From NCBI GenBank assembly GCA_022578605.1, contig MU394071.1, positions 186,001 through 250,000 of the forward strand: 64,000 nt of DNA, given 5' to 3'. The notes under the pieces were generated by a model. It was given only the letters and a program-made list of their open reading frames with translations. It had not been told where the DNA came from and searched no databases. This document shows positions 1-9,594 of the stretch, one piece after another (positions within the stretch are counted from its first letter, which is position 1; the number at the start of each line of letters is the position of its first letter). Both the position numbers and the translations under genes were made by a program. This stretch comes from Camillea tinctor (Eukaryota > Ascomycota > Sordariomycetes > Xylariales > Xylariaceae).

Positions 1-297
1 GCAGTCGGTAGCAAAGACCAGAAGGACAGGCGCGTGCGAGTGTGTACTGTTCCCAAGGCATTCCCGCCAAAGTCGGCCAACGTGTCGACTGCGCCTTCAG
101 TCGATGACACGGTCGTGACGAAGGAGACTACGGCAACTACAGTTAGTCAAGCGCCAACCGTCAACGGCACCGATGCCCCGGCCGCAGAGATCGCAGCCCT
201 CAAGGTTACCGAGACCAGCAAAGATGCGACCGCGGAATTGTCCGAGAAGGTTGTTGTGCAGTCCGAGCCACCCAAGGAGGCCGTAGTCTCAACTTAA
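1..297 (+). CDS. 3' end of an unrecognised gene (partial)
   Basis: The frame is open from base 1 and ends at the TAA at 295-297, giving the last 98 residues of a protein whose start lies outside the window. The visible tail begins with a basic stretch (KDQKDRRVRV) and is then low-complexity, rich in Thr, Val, Ala, Ser and Glu, which is typical of a disordered C-terminus. No domain or catalytic motif is visible and I do not recognise the family. Codons favour G/C at third positions, as in the neighbouring phosphatase gene, which supports real coding. The gene converges on the phosphatase gene at 783-1430. Confidence 0.6.
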   Translation, partial: AVGSKDQKDRRVRVCTVPKAFPPKSANVSTAPSVDDTVVTKETTATTVSQAPTVNGTDAPAAEIAALKVTETSKDATAELSEKVVVQSEPPKEAVVST

Positions 298-782
298 TAT
301 AGTAGGTGTATGATTTAAAAGAACAGGGCGAAGAAAGAAAAAAAGAAAAAAAAAAGTTCAAAAGAGAGCGAGAACAATATACCCGCCGCGTCAACATATT
401 CGAAATCATGTATTCTTTTTATTTGCCAATATTTTTTTTTGTTTCTAGAAGCCCGGTGGTTTTTCTGAGGGACAAGTAATCAGTTATTAGACATTGACAC
501 CCCCCGGCGCAATGTTATGAGATGAGGATTTTTGAAGTTATTGTTGGATGTTGGAATGTTTAGAAAATAAAATATTGGTATTATCCGAACATCAATGCTA
601 TACTCCTTAGAGTAAAAGATTCCGCCTTGACTCCTAACGCCTAACTCTGTCTTGTCTATGACTTAGTGTATGATGTAAGTGTACATGCCGAGCTGGAAGC
701 CCACGCTCTTGTCTACCTCCCCGGCGCTTCTCAATCTAAGCAATGAGGATATCCGACCCCTTTTCTATAGTCTCCTCTCCCC
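298..782. other. Convergent 3' flanks, no gene seen
   Basis: This 485-bp stretch lies between two convergent genes. It contains A-rich and T-rich runs (about 335-360 and 415-440) and AATAAA-like sequence near 565-572, so it is probably the 3' untranslated and polyadenylation sequence of both genes. Confidence 0.6.
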
Positions 783-1430
783 CTAGCTAATCCCCCTCCT
801 CCGCCTCCACTCCTCGATCCCGCCGACGACCTCATCCCAGGTGACGCCATCGCGCACCAACCACATAGTGACGCCCAGGGACTCGGTATCGCGATTGCGG
901 CTCTCGTCGTCGAAGAACAGCATGTCGGTGTGGGGGACGCCGGTGCGCTTCGCGATGGCCTCGAAGTGGCGTATCTTGGAGCTGGGGTAGATCTCGAGCC
1001 CGGCGTCGAAGAAGTCGACCGCCTTGCGCGCCTTGTCCCGCTTGCCCCCCGCGTCGCCCTCCAGCGGCGGCACGTGCAGCAGCTTCAGCATCTCGCGGCC
1101 GAGGTCGGGCGCGTGCGTGCGGCTCGCGACGGCGAGGCGCACGCCCGCGAGCGAGAGCCCCCGCAGAACGGTGCCCACGTCCGAGTAGAACGCGAAGGTC
1201 TCGCCGACTTTGTCGGCGCAGGCGCTGTGTGCGGCGTTGGCGCGCAGGGGCGGGCACACGTGCGTGTCTACCCAGAAGGGCCACAGGGTGTAGTCGAGGT
1301 CGAAGACGACGACGCGAGGTAGGGGGAGGCCGTCGCTGAGGATGGAGGGTAGGGCTAGGCCGGCGGCGGAGGTCGAGTCGAGGGAGGTGTTCGTGGATTG
1401 CTTGGAGAGTTTGCGGGGTTTGGACATCAT
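783..1430 (-). CDS. mdp1: Magnesium-dependent phosphatase-1 (HAD family)
   Basis: This intronless gene encodes 215 residues. The protein matches the MDP-1 branch of the haloacid dehalogenase superfamily. Motif I is VFDLDYTLWPFW (nucleophile Asp44, acid/base Asp46). Motif II is in ASRTHAP, the motif III lysine is in SSKIRHF, and motif IV is FFDDESRN, which binds magnesium. Family members are cytosolic and remove phosphate from tyrosine or glycated-sugar phosphates; the exact substrate here is inferred only from the family. The length is a little above the usual 160-190 residues because of a Ser/Thr-rich N-terminal extension of about 35 residues. A second Met directly follows the first, so the start could be one codon later. 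The gene converges with the partial gene at 1-297 and diverges from the dioxygenase gene at 3283. Confidence 0.88.
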   Translation of the reverse strand: MMSKPRKLSKQSTNTSLDSTSAAGLALPSILSDGLPLPRVVVFDLDYTLWPFWVDTHVCPPLRANAAHSACADKVGETFAFYSDVGTVLRGLSLAGVRLAVASRTHAPDLGREMLKLLHVPPLEGDAGGKRDKARKAVDFFDAGLEIYPSSKIRHFEAIAKRTGVPHTDMLFFDDESRNRDTESLGVTMWLVRDGVTWDEVVGGIEEWRRRRGIS

Positions 1431-1484
1431 TTTGGGGAGAGGGGGAGTGAATAGGGGGTTATTAGGATATGTCAGTGGATATAT

Positions 1485-1500
1485 ATATACCTAGGTATAT
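1485..1500. repeat. 16-bp perfect palindrome around CCTAGG
   Basis: ATATACCTAGGTATAT is identical on both strands. Its core TACCTAGGTA recurs in at least five other intergenic places in the window. Confidence 0.9.
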
Positions 1501-2821
1501 GGTGAGAATTGATGCTTATGCTGGGATCATTAGTCAATGTAAGGGGTTAAGTGGTGGGAGGTGGTGGTGGTTATAGTGGTGATGGTGGCGGTGGTACCCA
1601 GATGATGATATAGTTAAAGAGTGTAAGAGAAACCTCAGGGAGAGAAACCTCGGAGAGAGCATCGGTGAGGGTTGGCGATAAGGCAGTGATCGATTATCGA
1701 TAAGGCTATAATGCAATGTATCTAGGTATTCCTTGGAGGGGTAGGGATGGCAGTTACTGTCAGTGGATACAAAGAAACCCTAAATTAGCAAACGTATCCT
1801 ATGTGTATTTAGGAGCTCTAGATACCTCTAGATCTACTACTCTCCTTCTCCCATCTACATCTAGAATACATTGATCCATTACATTCCCTGACAGTTACCT
1901 CCCTACATAGTATGTAGGTACCTAAACCTACAACTACCCAGACACTCATAGAATACAAGGTACATAACAAGGTACTATGTACCTACCTGGGTAACCCACC
2001 CCACTTCAAAACTTCTTAGAACATTGAGCATCGAGTTGTTGTAAGAATGTTGGTGAAGCCGCTAGATCCTAGTACCAGCTCGCTCACAATTTATAGGCTA
2101 ACAATTGTATAGGGGGCACCCCACCAGTCCCCTCTTCTTTGATCTCTTTCTCCAACTTTTGATGATGATAATGATGATGATGTACCTATGATGAATGTAT
2201 CATCTCGCCGAGACGGGCGTAGATCTACCACCGAGGTCTATTTACTCATTACCTGAGCATTATGAATTCTCTGTTAGAACCCTTAGGTTCCAAGGGTCCA
2301 CGGGTCTTCCCCAGCCTTGAATTATGCAGTGTAGTAAAACTGGCGTGCCACCACGAAAATGCGAATCCTAATATATAGTAGACCATACCCAGCTGTGCAG
2401 CTATGCAGCTATGCGCCTACCAGCATAAACTTGGCCCGAAACTATGCGAACTATCACCGGTCAGGGGGAAGTGGGAAACGAAACTGAGGGGAAAGAGAGA
2501 ATGTGTGTCGAATGGAATTGAGTGTATATCAACTTTAATTCAGATAATACTAAAGGCAAGGGCTCTTGAGACTGTAAGTCCTTGGATCAGCCCTGTAAAT
2601 CCTAATTCCGATGGACATCCACTCGGTCCAGCACCCGAACCCGTTCAAGCTAGGGCTCCTAGAGACCGCGGGGCCATATGGGGCCATATGGCACATGTAT
2701 AACACCAATATACGAACTGCCGAGTATACCAAAACCCACTAGCGACAATGCGGGGACGAGCTTAGTGTGCGAGGGAGCCGGGAACAAGTACGGATCTCGA
2801 CCAAGCATAATTCCGATCTCC

Positions 2822-2857
2822 TAGGTTCCATGTTAGGTTCCATGTAAGGTTCCATGT
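2822..2857. repeat. Three tandem copies of a 12-bp unit
   Basis: The unit is TAGGTTCCATGT, repeated three times head to tail, with one change (the third copy starts AAGG). It lies in the intergenic region upstream of the dioxygenase gene. Confidence 0.9.
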
Positions 2858-3282
2858 TAGAACTTGAACCCACCTGTGGGCATGGGACACTCCGATGAAC
2901 ATCCACACGGACATCCACACTTACACATACTAACTCGCCCTCGCACACATACGCCTACCCGTAGTTGTCCAAGACACTCTCGCACGCTCGCTCAGATCCT
3001 CTCGTGTTAGTGTGAAAAGGGAGCTGTGGTAGCTTGGTAGCTTGGTGCGGACTCCTCCACCTGCCCTCCCGCGGCACTTTAGCCGTCCACCTCATATATA
3101 TAAACTATCCTATGCCGCGGCCGAGGAATGCTAAGATGTGTGACGCCACATTTATTAAACACTGCCTGCCTTGTTAGGTCGCGCTGCTATCAAGTATCAA
3201 CTTTACTTCTTTTCCGCCTTTTGTGAGTAAGATCGGTCTCAGTATACGTAAGAAACCCAATTTGATTCAACGCTTCTTCAAC

Positions 3283-4562
3283 ATGGCGGCTACGAACGCG
3301 CGGAAGATCCAGCTTGTGCGCATTGCCCACGTGTACTACAAGTACACGGATATGGACAAAGCGGTCGAGTTCCTGAATGATTTCGGCTTCACGGAGGAGA
3401 AGAGAGTATCCGACGACAAGATCTACTACAGGGGATACGGCACAGAGCCCTGGGTTCTCTGTGCTATCAAGGCCGACAAAGCTGAATTTGGTGGTGCCGC
3501 ATTCGTGGTTGAGTCGGAGGAAGATCTCCAAATCGCATCCGAGCGGCTCCCCAAAGCAACCAAAATCTACGAATTAGAAGATGCCCCAGGCAAAGGGAAG
3601 GGTGTGACTTTCTATGATCCTGTCGACGGATATCCCATGCATCTAGTCTACGGCCAGCAGAGCGCTCAGATGCTGGATATCCCCCTTCCACACACACCAG
3701 TCAACTACGTAAGGACAATAGCTTCGCCTGAATTAAAACCAATTATGTCGTTGTTTGGTGCTAACGAAGAGTGTTCCACAGCCTCTAGAGAAGAACCGTC
3801 CGGTCAACACATTCCAGCGCTTCAAGAAGCGGCCGGCGCCCGTCCATAAATTAGGTCACTTTGGTGTTCGTTCTACGAACTTTGCCAAGGCATATGAATT
3901 CTACTGCGCCAACTTCAACTTTATTGCCAGTGATGTAGGCTTTCTTTTATTTATTTGCCTCTTTACGCTTGTCCGATCCCACATCGGTCGTTTCCATACG
4001 TTAACTAACACCCTGTGCTTAGCTTATCCACGATCAAGACAAGATCGACCGCACAGTTTTCTACCGCTTGGACCGTGGGAAGGAGCAAGTAGATCATCAT
4101 GTGTTCTTCTTTGCCGAGGGATCTCCATATCGAGTCCACCACTCATCGTTCGAGACGCACGATTTCGACACCCAGGTCCTGGGGCATGATTGGCTTAGAG
4201 AGAAGGGGTACAAGAACTGCTGGGGTGTCGGAAGACATGTTCTTGGCAGCCAGATCTTCGACTACTGGTGAGTCCCGTCCTCAGAATGTTTTATACTACG
4301 CAATCCGCACGTTGTGCTACGGTCTATAAGAGATTTATAAGAATGTAAGCTGACTTATGGCCATAGGTACGACCCTCACGGCTTCATTATGGAGCATTAT
4401 GTGGACGGAGATCTGGTGGACGACACGGAGCCAACACACCGTTCTCAAGCTGGCCCTGGTAGCCTTCATGTCTGGGGTAAGTAGAAAGCCTTTTCTCGAT
4501 GACGCTACTCTATCCTAACTGCGAGACCAGGTCCGGATGTACCGGGTGATTTCTTGGATTAA
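3283..4562 (+). CDS. Extradiol (catechol 2,3-) dioxygenase-like protein, VOC superfamily
   Basis: Five exons join in frame: 3283-3708, 3782-3934, 4023-4267, 4367-4476 and 4531-4562, giving 321 residues. All introns have GT-AG ends and are 54-99 nt long. The protein has two glyoxalase-fold (VOC) modules, about residues 8-140 and 160-300, as in class I extradiol dioxygenases. The second module keeps the expected iron ligands: His168 in KLGHFGV, His218/219 in VDHHVFFF, and Glu284 in GFIMEHY. Such enzymes open catechol-type rings next to the two hydroxyls; the substrate here cannot be told. The length agrees with the 290-330 residues of the family. The start is the first ATG in a good context that gives a complete first VOC module. 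No other aromatic-degradation gene is adjacent, though a quinate repressor gene lies 17 kb away. Confidence 0.85.
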
Positions 4563-7500
4563 GCGTCTTGCCATACTTGAAAAAATGAAAAATACAGGAG
4601 CCAACTCAAAGTCTGTTCTAATGAAGTCTGGAAATTATGTAAAGTACTTATTTATTTCAGAAGTTTTATGCTGTAATCTAGTAGTTCTCGGTTGTACATT
4701 TTGTCCCAAGCTTTATGTTCAAAACAAGTGGAGCGTCTCGGAAGAGGTTTGATAAAAATACGTTGTCCTTTCCTTAAAATTATCCTGATATCGGCTACTT
4801 GGGAAGGGGGGTTGAATAATAATAAAAAAGGCAGGCTTCTATATTTCGAGAATATGCCTCTATTGAGCGTTGAGAAAAAGTTCCCTAAAATGCAGAAAGT
4901 GTCGAGCGGTTACTCACAGACATCATTTTTCAACCTGTTAGCATATGGCATGGTATTGTCAAACTATTCACCTAGCTTTAGCATATCGTCCAACGTGTGG
5001 CCATTCTGGGAAGCCGTTAGATTTGTTCCATCGTTGTGCCTTCCCAGAAAAATGCTACATATTCTACTTCGCCGGCCGCAGTTGGATTTCGTCCCCTTTT
5101 AGCATTTCATAAAGCATTTTTTTGTTAATACAAAGGCAACCAGACCGACATTGAGGTTACTGCCTCAGGTCTATCTGTCCAGACCAGTAGCCGGACTTCA
5201 TAAATATAAACACATAACTAGGTGCCTGCTTATATATTGGATAATCATGGAAGGGGCAAAGATGGCCAATGGATCGTAGTCGGTAATCTAATATCGGCAC
5301 TGCGTCTCAGGCAAAATATAATGTTTGATTCTTGGGAACCTACGAGGCAGCAATTTCCTGAAATATGCTACGTCGTTGGTTGGGGATCTGGGATGGCGCG
5401 GCGTGAGGCTGTGTTGGGCTGGGCAGCTCTAGAGCTTGGAAGGGTGTTTCGCAATGATGTCTTCAAGATTCATTGCCATAACACAGCCTACACTGGTTTC
5501 TGTTATCGATCGACCGTGTAATGGTGATGTACACTCCTCGCCTCTAGTACCCCGTTTAATTGGGCGAGCTTACTGGCGTTCGCTTTCTAGAGTGTCTACA
5601 TGAGCTCGAGGGACAACTGTAGAAAGTGCTCGCGGTCTAGCACTGGTCAGATTACCAACACTAATACTATCCTTAAGAGGCTGCCTACAACAAAACAACA
5701 GGTCTGGCCTTGTGGGGTGGAGGTAGGGTTCGATTTTCGATGTGCGACAGCCTCGGAAGTTTGCCATGTTCGATGTCGAAGACGAATCAATCGATGAAGG
5801 GCTGGAATTCGAAGAGCTTTTGTCATGTATTGATTGTCAGCTTTCTCCTAGGTAAGATATCCAGATCTTATAATCAGCTTTCACCTAACTATGGAACGCC
5901 TTCGTTATCACACCTTTGTCATTATAGGCGCTTTTTCTCTAATTTTCTTTTTCGTTTTCTTTTTTCTTTCTGCAAACATCCACTGGTAGATCGTACAAAT
6001 CGCCCTCTAGAAATATTGGATTTTCTATTTCGTATGGGCGGGAAAAGGGAAATCAACAATTAGGGAAATCCACACTCTCCTGCTAGAGCCCCATATCTCT
6101 CGTAATATCCACCCTCCACCTTCCTCATTTTCACCTCGCAGAATTATTGGCTTCTACGAGATCTTGATCAGGCAAATCTACTTGGTACGATCACTGTTGT
6201 CTCCTTTGTGCGCATTGCCACGGAGATGTATCTTTGTCGACATTTACATTGTTTACCTAGGCTTAGCCTCTAGAAAACCAGGACTGCTGCATTATCGAAT
6301 TGTCGTGTGTCAAGCAGGCTCACTTACCAAATAGCGCAATGTAATTTTACTATGCAAACATATCTTTTAGTGTTGGTTATTATATATTGTTGGGGTGGTT
6401 TGAGCTGTCGCCGAATATGACACAGAAGTCTCAGGTTCGGGTTAGGGTTCGGGGAGGTAAGGGTAATTCTCTCTATTTTTCCTAGCAATGCATTTGTACC
6501 ATTTTTCTGGGCTGTGCAAATTATGTGCAGATTCTGTACACGTGTAATCTGCCTGCGTTCACTCTTTCCTTGTTTTCTCGGAGGATGCTAGGGCAGCCCC
6601 GGACCGGTGTCGGCCCCGGACCGGTGTCAGCACCGGGGGTGTGTTGACCGTCCGGTCCCTAACCGCCGCATGAACACCGCTCCGCTCCAACTACTCCCGC
6701 AATTTTTTGTGGAGAGTGCGGGAGCATCTATGTAAAAGTTAAATTGTATCAACACCTGCGGTTCTTTCCCTTTTATGTTAATAATAGGAATAATAATTTT
6801 GTTTTCCTGCGTTTGCCTTTTTTTGTCTTTTGTGCAACTTCCACTTCATTTCAAAAGTAAGCTCGTTCTAGTACCAGGCACTTTTCAGCTTAGGAATTCT
6901 GTCGACCAACAGTTTTGGAGCATTGACTCAATATGAATCACATTCACGATGTCATAGACAAACTGTAGTCACTAATCACTAAATTAGAACAATGAGGTTA
7001 GTCAAGAGACATTCCATACAAACAAGTCATGCCCAGCTGTTGAGTGCAAAGTTAATTCCAGGGTTTGTTTGCCCATGAACCAGTAATGTAGACCCATTGC
7101 CCAAGTCCTTATGTATTCCAGTACTTGTCTCTACTTAAATAAGCATGATGCGTAACCTGATTCACAGATACTAGAACTATTGTTCTAGCCAGGCCCCACA
7201 GAACAACCCCTTTTCTCCATTTTGAGATTATATAGACCAACATCAACTTGATTAGACATCATGATGAGCGTTAAAATTTTATTTCCCTCTTAAATGTGGT
7301 CTGTATTTCTTATTTTGATAGTCTGAGGCGTATACTGAATCTTTGGCACCAGTCTGTGTGCTCCTACTCGACCCCTATTCCCCAATCCCAGCGTGAAATG
7401 TGACTTTATTATTGCTTCTATATTTTCTATATAAACCAGACTTTACAGAAACAGGATTCTCTTGTGCCCTTTTGTCATACAACGGGCAGAGCATGCAGCT

Positions 7501-7900
7501 AAAACTAAAATCTAACCCCCTATTCCCACACCGTAGTAGAATACAACCCCCCATGTACCTGGTACCCTCGACAACCCTTTGTAGTCGACAACCACACCAT
7601 ATGACCCCTGCTCCGCCCCCCCTCGACAGCAAAGTCGACGATAGCTTCACCCTGCTAAGTCTGTCGACTTTTCATCCGAACTCAACCCCACCATCAGTTC
7701 TCTTATCAATCATGTAGCCAAGTAAAGTTTGCAAGCTAGTGGATGCTCATTGGCTTCTCTTCCTCCCTCCTTCCTAGCTTCCCTCTAGAATAGCTAGTTG
7801 TAAAAATTCTTTACAGGAATAGCAGTCCACTGCTTTCTATTTAAATCACCCCCAGAACCTGAATCCCCCCAATCCTTTTCTTCCCCACAACACATTTTCT
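4563..7900. other. Gene-free region with a GC-rich repeat island
   Basis: About 3.3 kb holds no ORF with a recognisable domain or convincing splice structure. The reading frames present (for example 4692-5102 and 5222-5521) look like chance. The notable item is a GC-rich island at about 6590-6730. Confidence 0.5.
6596..6628. repeat. 17-bp GC-rich tandem duplication with adjoining hairpins
   Basis: The unit GCCCCGGACCGGTGTCG occurs twice head to tail (6596-6612 and 6613-6628, the last base differing). It runs into CCGGTG-TCAG-CACCGG, a perfect 6-bp stem. About 60 bp further on is CTCCCGCA with its complement TGCGGGAG. The surroundings are AT-rich, so this may be the end of a degraded DNA transposon, but no second end was found. 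Confidence 0.6.
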
Positions 7901-8069
7901 GGGTGTTCTTTGCCAAGTTTCTTGTCTCTTGGGAATTCTCGCGGATTCAACCTATATTTGGCGCACTGGATCTCTACCTCATACTCTACTACACACTCAA
8001 CCTCCACTGTACACAATCAACTCATCTCTACTCTACACATCAATCTCTGTCAAGTCGACCAACGAACAG

Positions 8070-8589
8070 GTAAGTGGCAATTTTTTCCCTTTTTCTTATT
8101 CCTCTCTTCAAATACTTCCCTTGCGAAATATTCCACCATACATGCAGAACCAGGTGTGGTGTAGAGGCATCGTGTGTTCGTCTCGCTATTCCAACCGATG
8201 TGCCCTCTTTTTTTTTTTTTTTCAGCCTTCCTATCTCATTCTCTTTGATTTCTTTTCCATCCTCCATCTTCCTCGAGTTCTTGGATTTTCAACCTTTCCA
8301 CAAACATCTTCAGCCGCCTCTGTTGCCTTTGCACAGAGTCGTGGTTGGACGCGGGCGCAGGCTCTACAGCTACTTCACTACCTACTTCTCTTTTCCCTTT
8401 CTACCCTATTTCACATTTGGCGCTGCCAACTGTTCCTTTCTACAACGGTCTGTTCTCTTTTCGCTGTGTACATGATCGCTCCCCACTCCCCACACTCTGC
8501 AAATCGCAAGACAATTTTAACATGAAATCCCATGATGAACGCCCAACCTGGATAATAACCGTCACTAACACATCATTCGTGCTCAAAAG
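8070..8589 (+). other. Probable 5'-UTR intron of the zinc-finger gene
   Basis: A strong donor (CAG|GTAAGT at 8070) and a CTAAC branch sequence followed by CAAAAG (AG at 8588-8589) bracket 520 nt of T/C-rich sequence. The acceptor is two bases before the ATG at 8592. The upstream pyrimidine-rich leader (from about 7,900) would be the first non-coding exon. The 198-codon frame crossing this region is best read as noncoding. Confidence 0.55.
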
Positions 8590-8591
8590 AC

Positions 8592-9594
8592 ATGGCACCT
8601 CCTAGCCGATTCTCTAGAGACCCTGCCCAGGCGGCAGACATCGATCAGACGGGTGTCCCAGCCCACCCTTTGGCTTACGGCCAGATGCTGACCAACGGTC
8701 TATTCCAATGCCTTGAGCGACGTCAAGATAATTCGGTTTGCTATAGCCAAATGAAGAACACCAAAAAATGCATCGGTTCCCACCGATGCAAGCATCATTC
8801 AGGACCTGGCTCCGCCTACCAGCGGGGCCAGGCTCCTGTTGTTGGTCCCGCGGGAACCGAACCGATCTACTGCCCTATCCTCTTTTGCGGAAGTTCAGTG
8901 TTGAACGTACATAGCCGTGAGTTTCAAATTTCCTCTACAAACTCATATCTATTTATGGCCTTTTACTCTATCCCTACCGGGTCAATTCTACACTTAAGCA
9001 GCATTATGTCACAATTCATATTCTTCTCAGAGCATGTTGGGACTGCCGGGATCTATACACGTACAAGCAAAACAAGCTAGCTCTCTGCCAATCACCTTTG
9101 GGTTTTCAGATCGGGATCTTTAAGGAGTTCCTAGTTTTTGTATTCCGGTCCTTAATCTTTGACAGGCCCCTTTTGATTTCTCGATTGTATTCGTCCATAT
9201 TCCGATATTCTCACTAACCCTTTTATTCCAAATAGTCGTCCAGCACTTACGTTCGATCCACGAATGGACTGGTGACTCGGTTCAAATTACCGACCAAGCC
9301 CGGGCCTTGGCCCAGACCAACGCCTGGGCTAACCCTGCCCCCTCGGCCCAGCCTGCTGCCGTCGCCGCCGCCGCCGCCCCTGCTGGTGGTGCTGCCGCTG
9401 CCGCTGCCGCCGCCCCCGCCGTCGCCCCCGCGACCACTACGAAGCGGGATGAAGAAGATGAAGAAGACGACGACGATGACACTCTATTTGTCAAACAGGA
9501 TCGCCATGACGATGAGGACAGCGGAGCCGGCGGCGCCCCCGGTCCTGGCCAGGGCCCTCCCGGCGTGGGAGGTGCCCAGGCCGTGGTTGTTTAA
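8592..9594 (+). CDS. Small C2H2 zinc-finger protein with Ala-rich and acidic tail
   Basis: The proposed model is exon 8592-8916, a 319-nt intron (donor GTGAGT, acceptor AATAG with a CTAAC branch site) and exon 9236-9594, giving 227 residues. The splice is chosen because it restores a classical finger: CPILFC, twelve residues, then HLRSIH, that is C-x4-C-x12-H-x4-H. Before it lies a Cys/His-rich stretch (FQCLERR...VCYSQMKNTKKCIGSHRCKHH) that could bind a second metal. After it come an Ala/Pro run, an acidic run (DEEDEEDDDDD) and a Gly/Pro-rich end. I do not recognise the family. A nucleic-acid or protein-binding role is inferred only from the finger. The intron is long for this locus and contains a possible 30-nt in-frame cassette exon. 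Confidence 0.6.

Larger units (their letters stand above)
1431..3282. promoter_or_regulatory. Divergent intergenic region with palindrome and small tandem repeats
   Basis: This is 1.85 kb between divergent genes, with no convincing gene. It holds a 16-bp perfect palindrome (1485-1500), GGT/GAT-type trinucleotide runs (about 1555-1600 and 2162-2186), two tandem copies of GGGCCATATG (2671-2690) and three tandem copies of a 12-bp unit (2822-2857). A TATA-like run (TATATATAAA, 3095-3104) lies about 180 bp before the dioxygenase ATG. Confidence 0.5.

Noticed and set aside
6430..6460. GGTTAGGGTTCGGGG, like a telomere repeat
   Set aside because: Only one full TTAGGG unit is present, not an array.
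7929..8525. 198-codon plus-strand frame before the zinc-finger gene
   Set aside because: It crosses the strong donor at 8070 and lies in a T/C-rich leader and probable 5'-UTR intron; the composition is that of pyrimidine-rich noncoding sequence.
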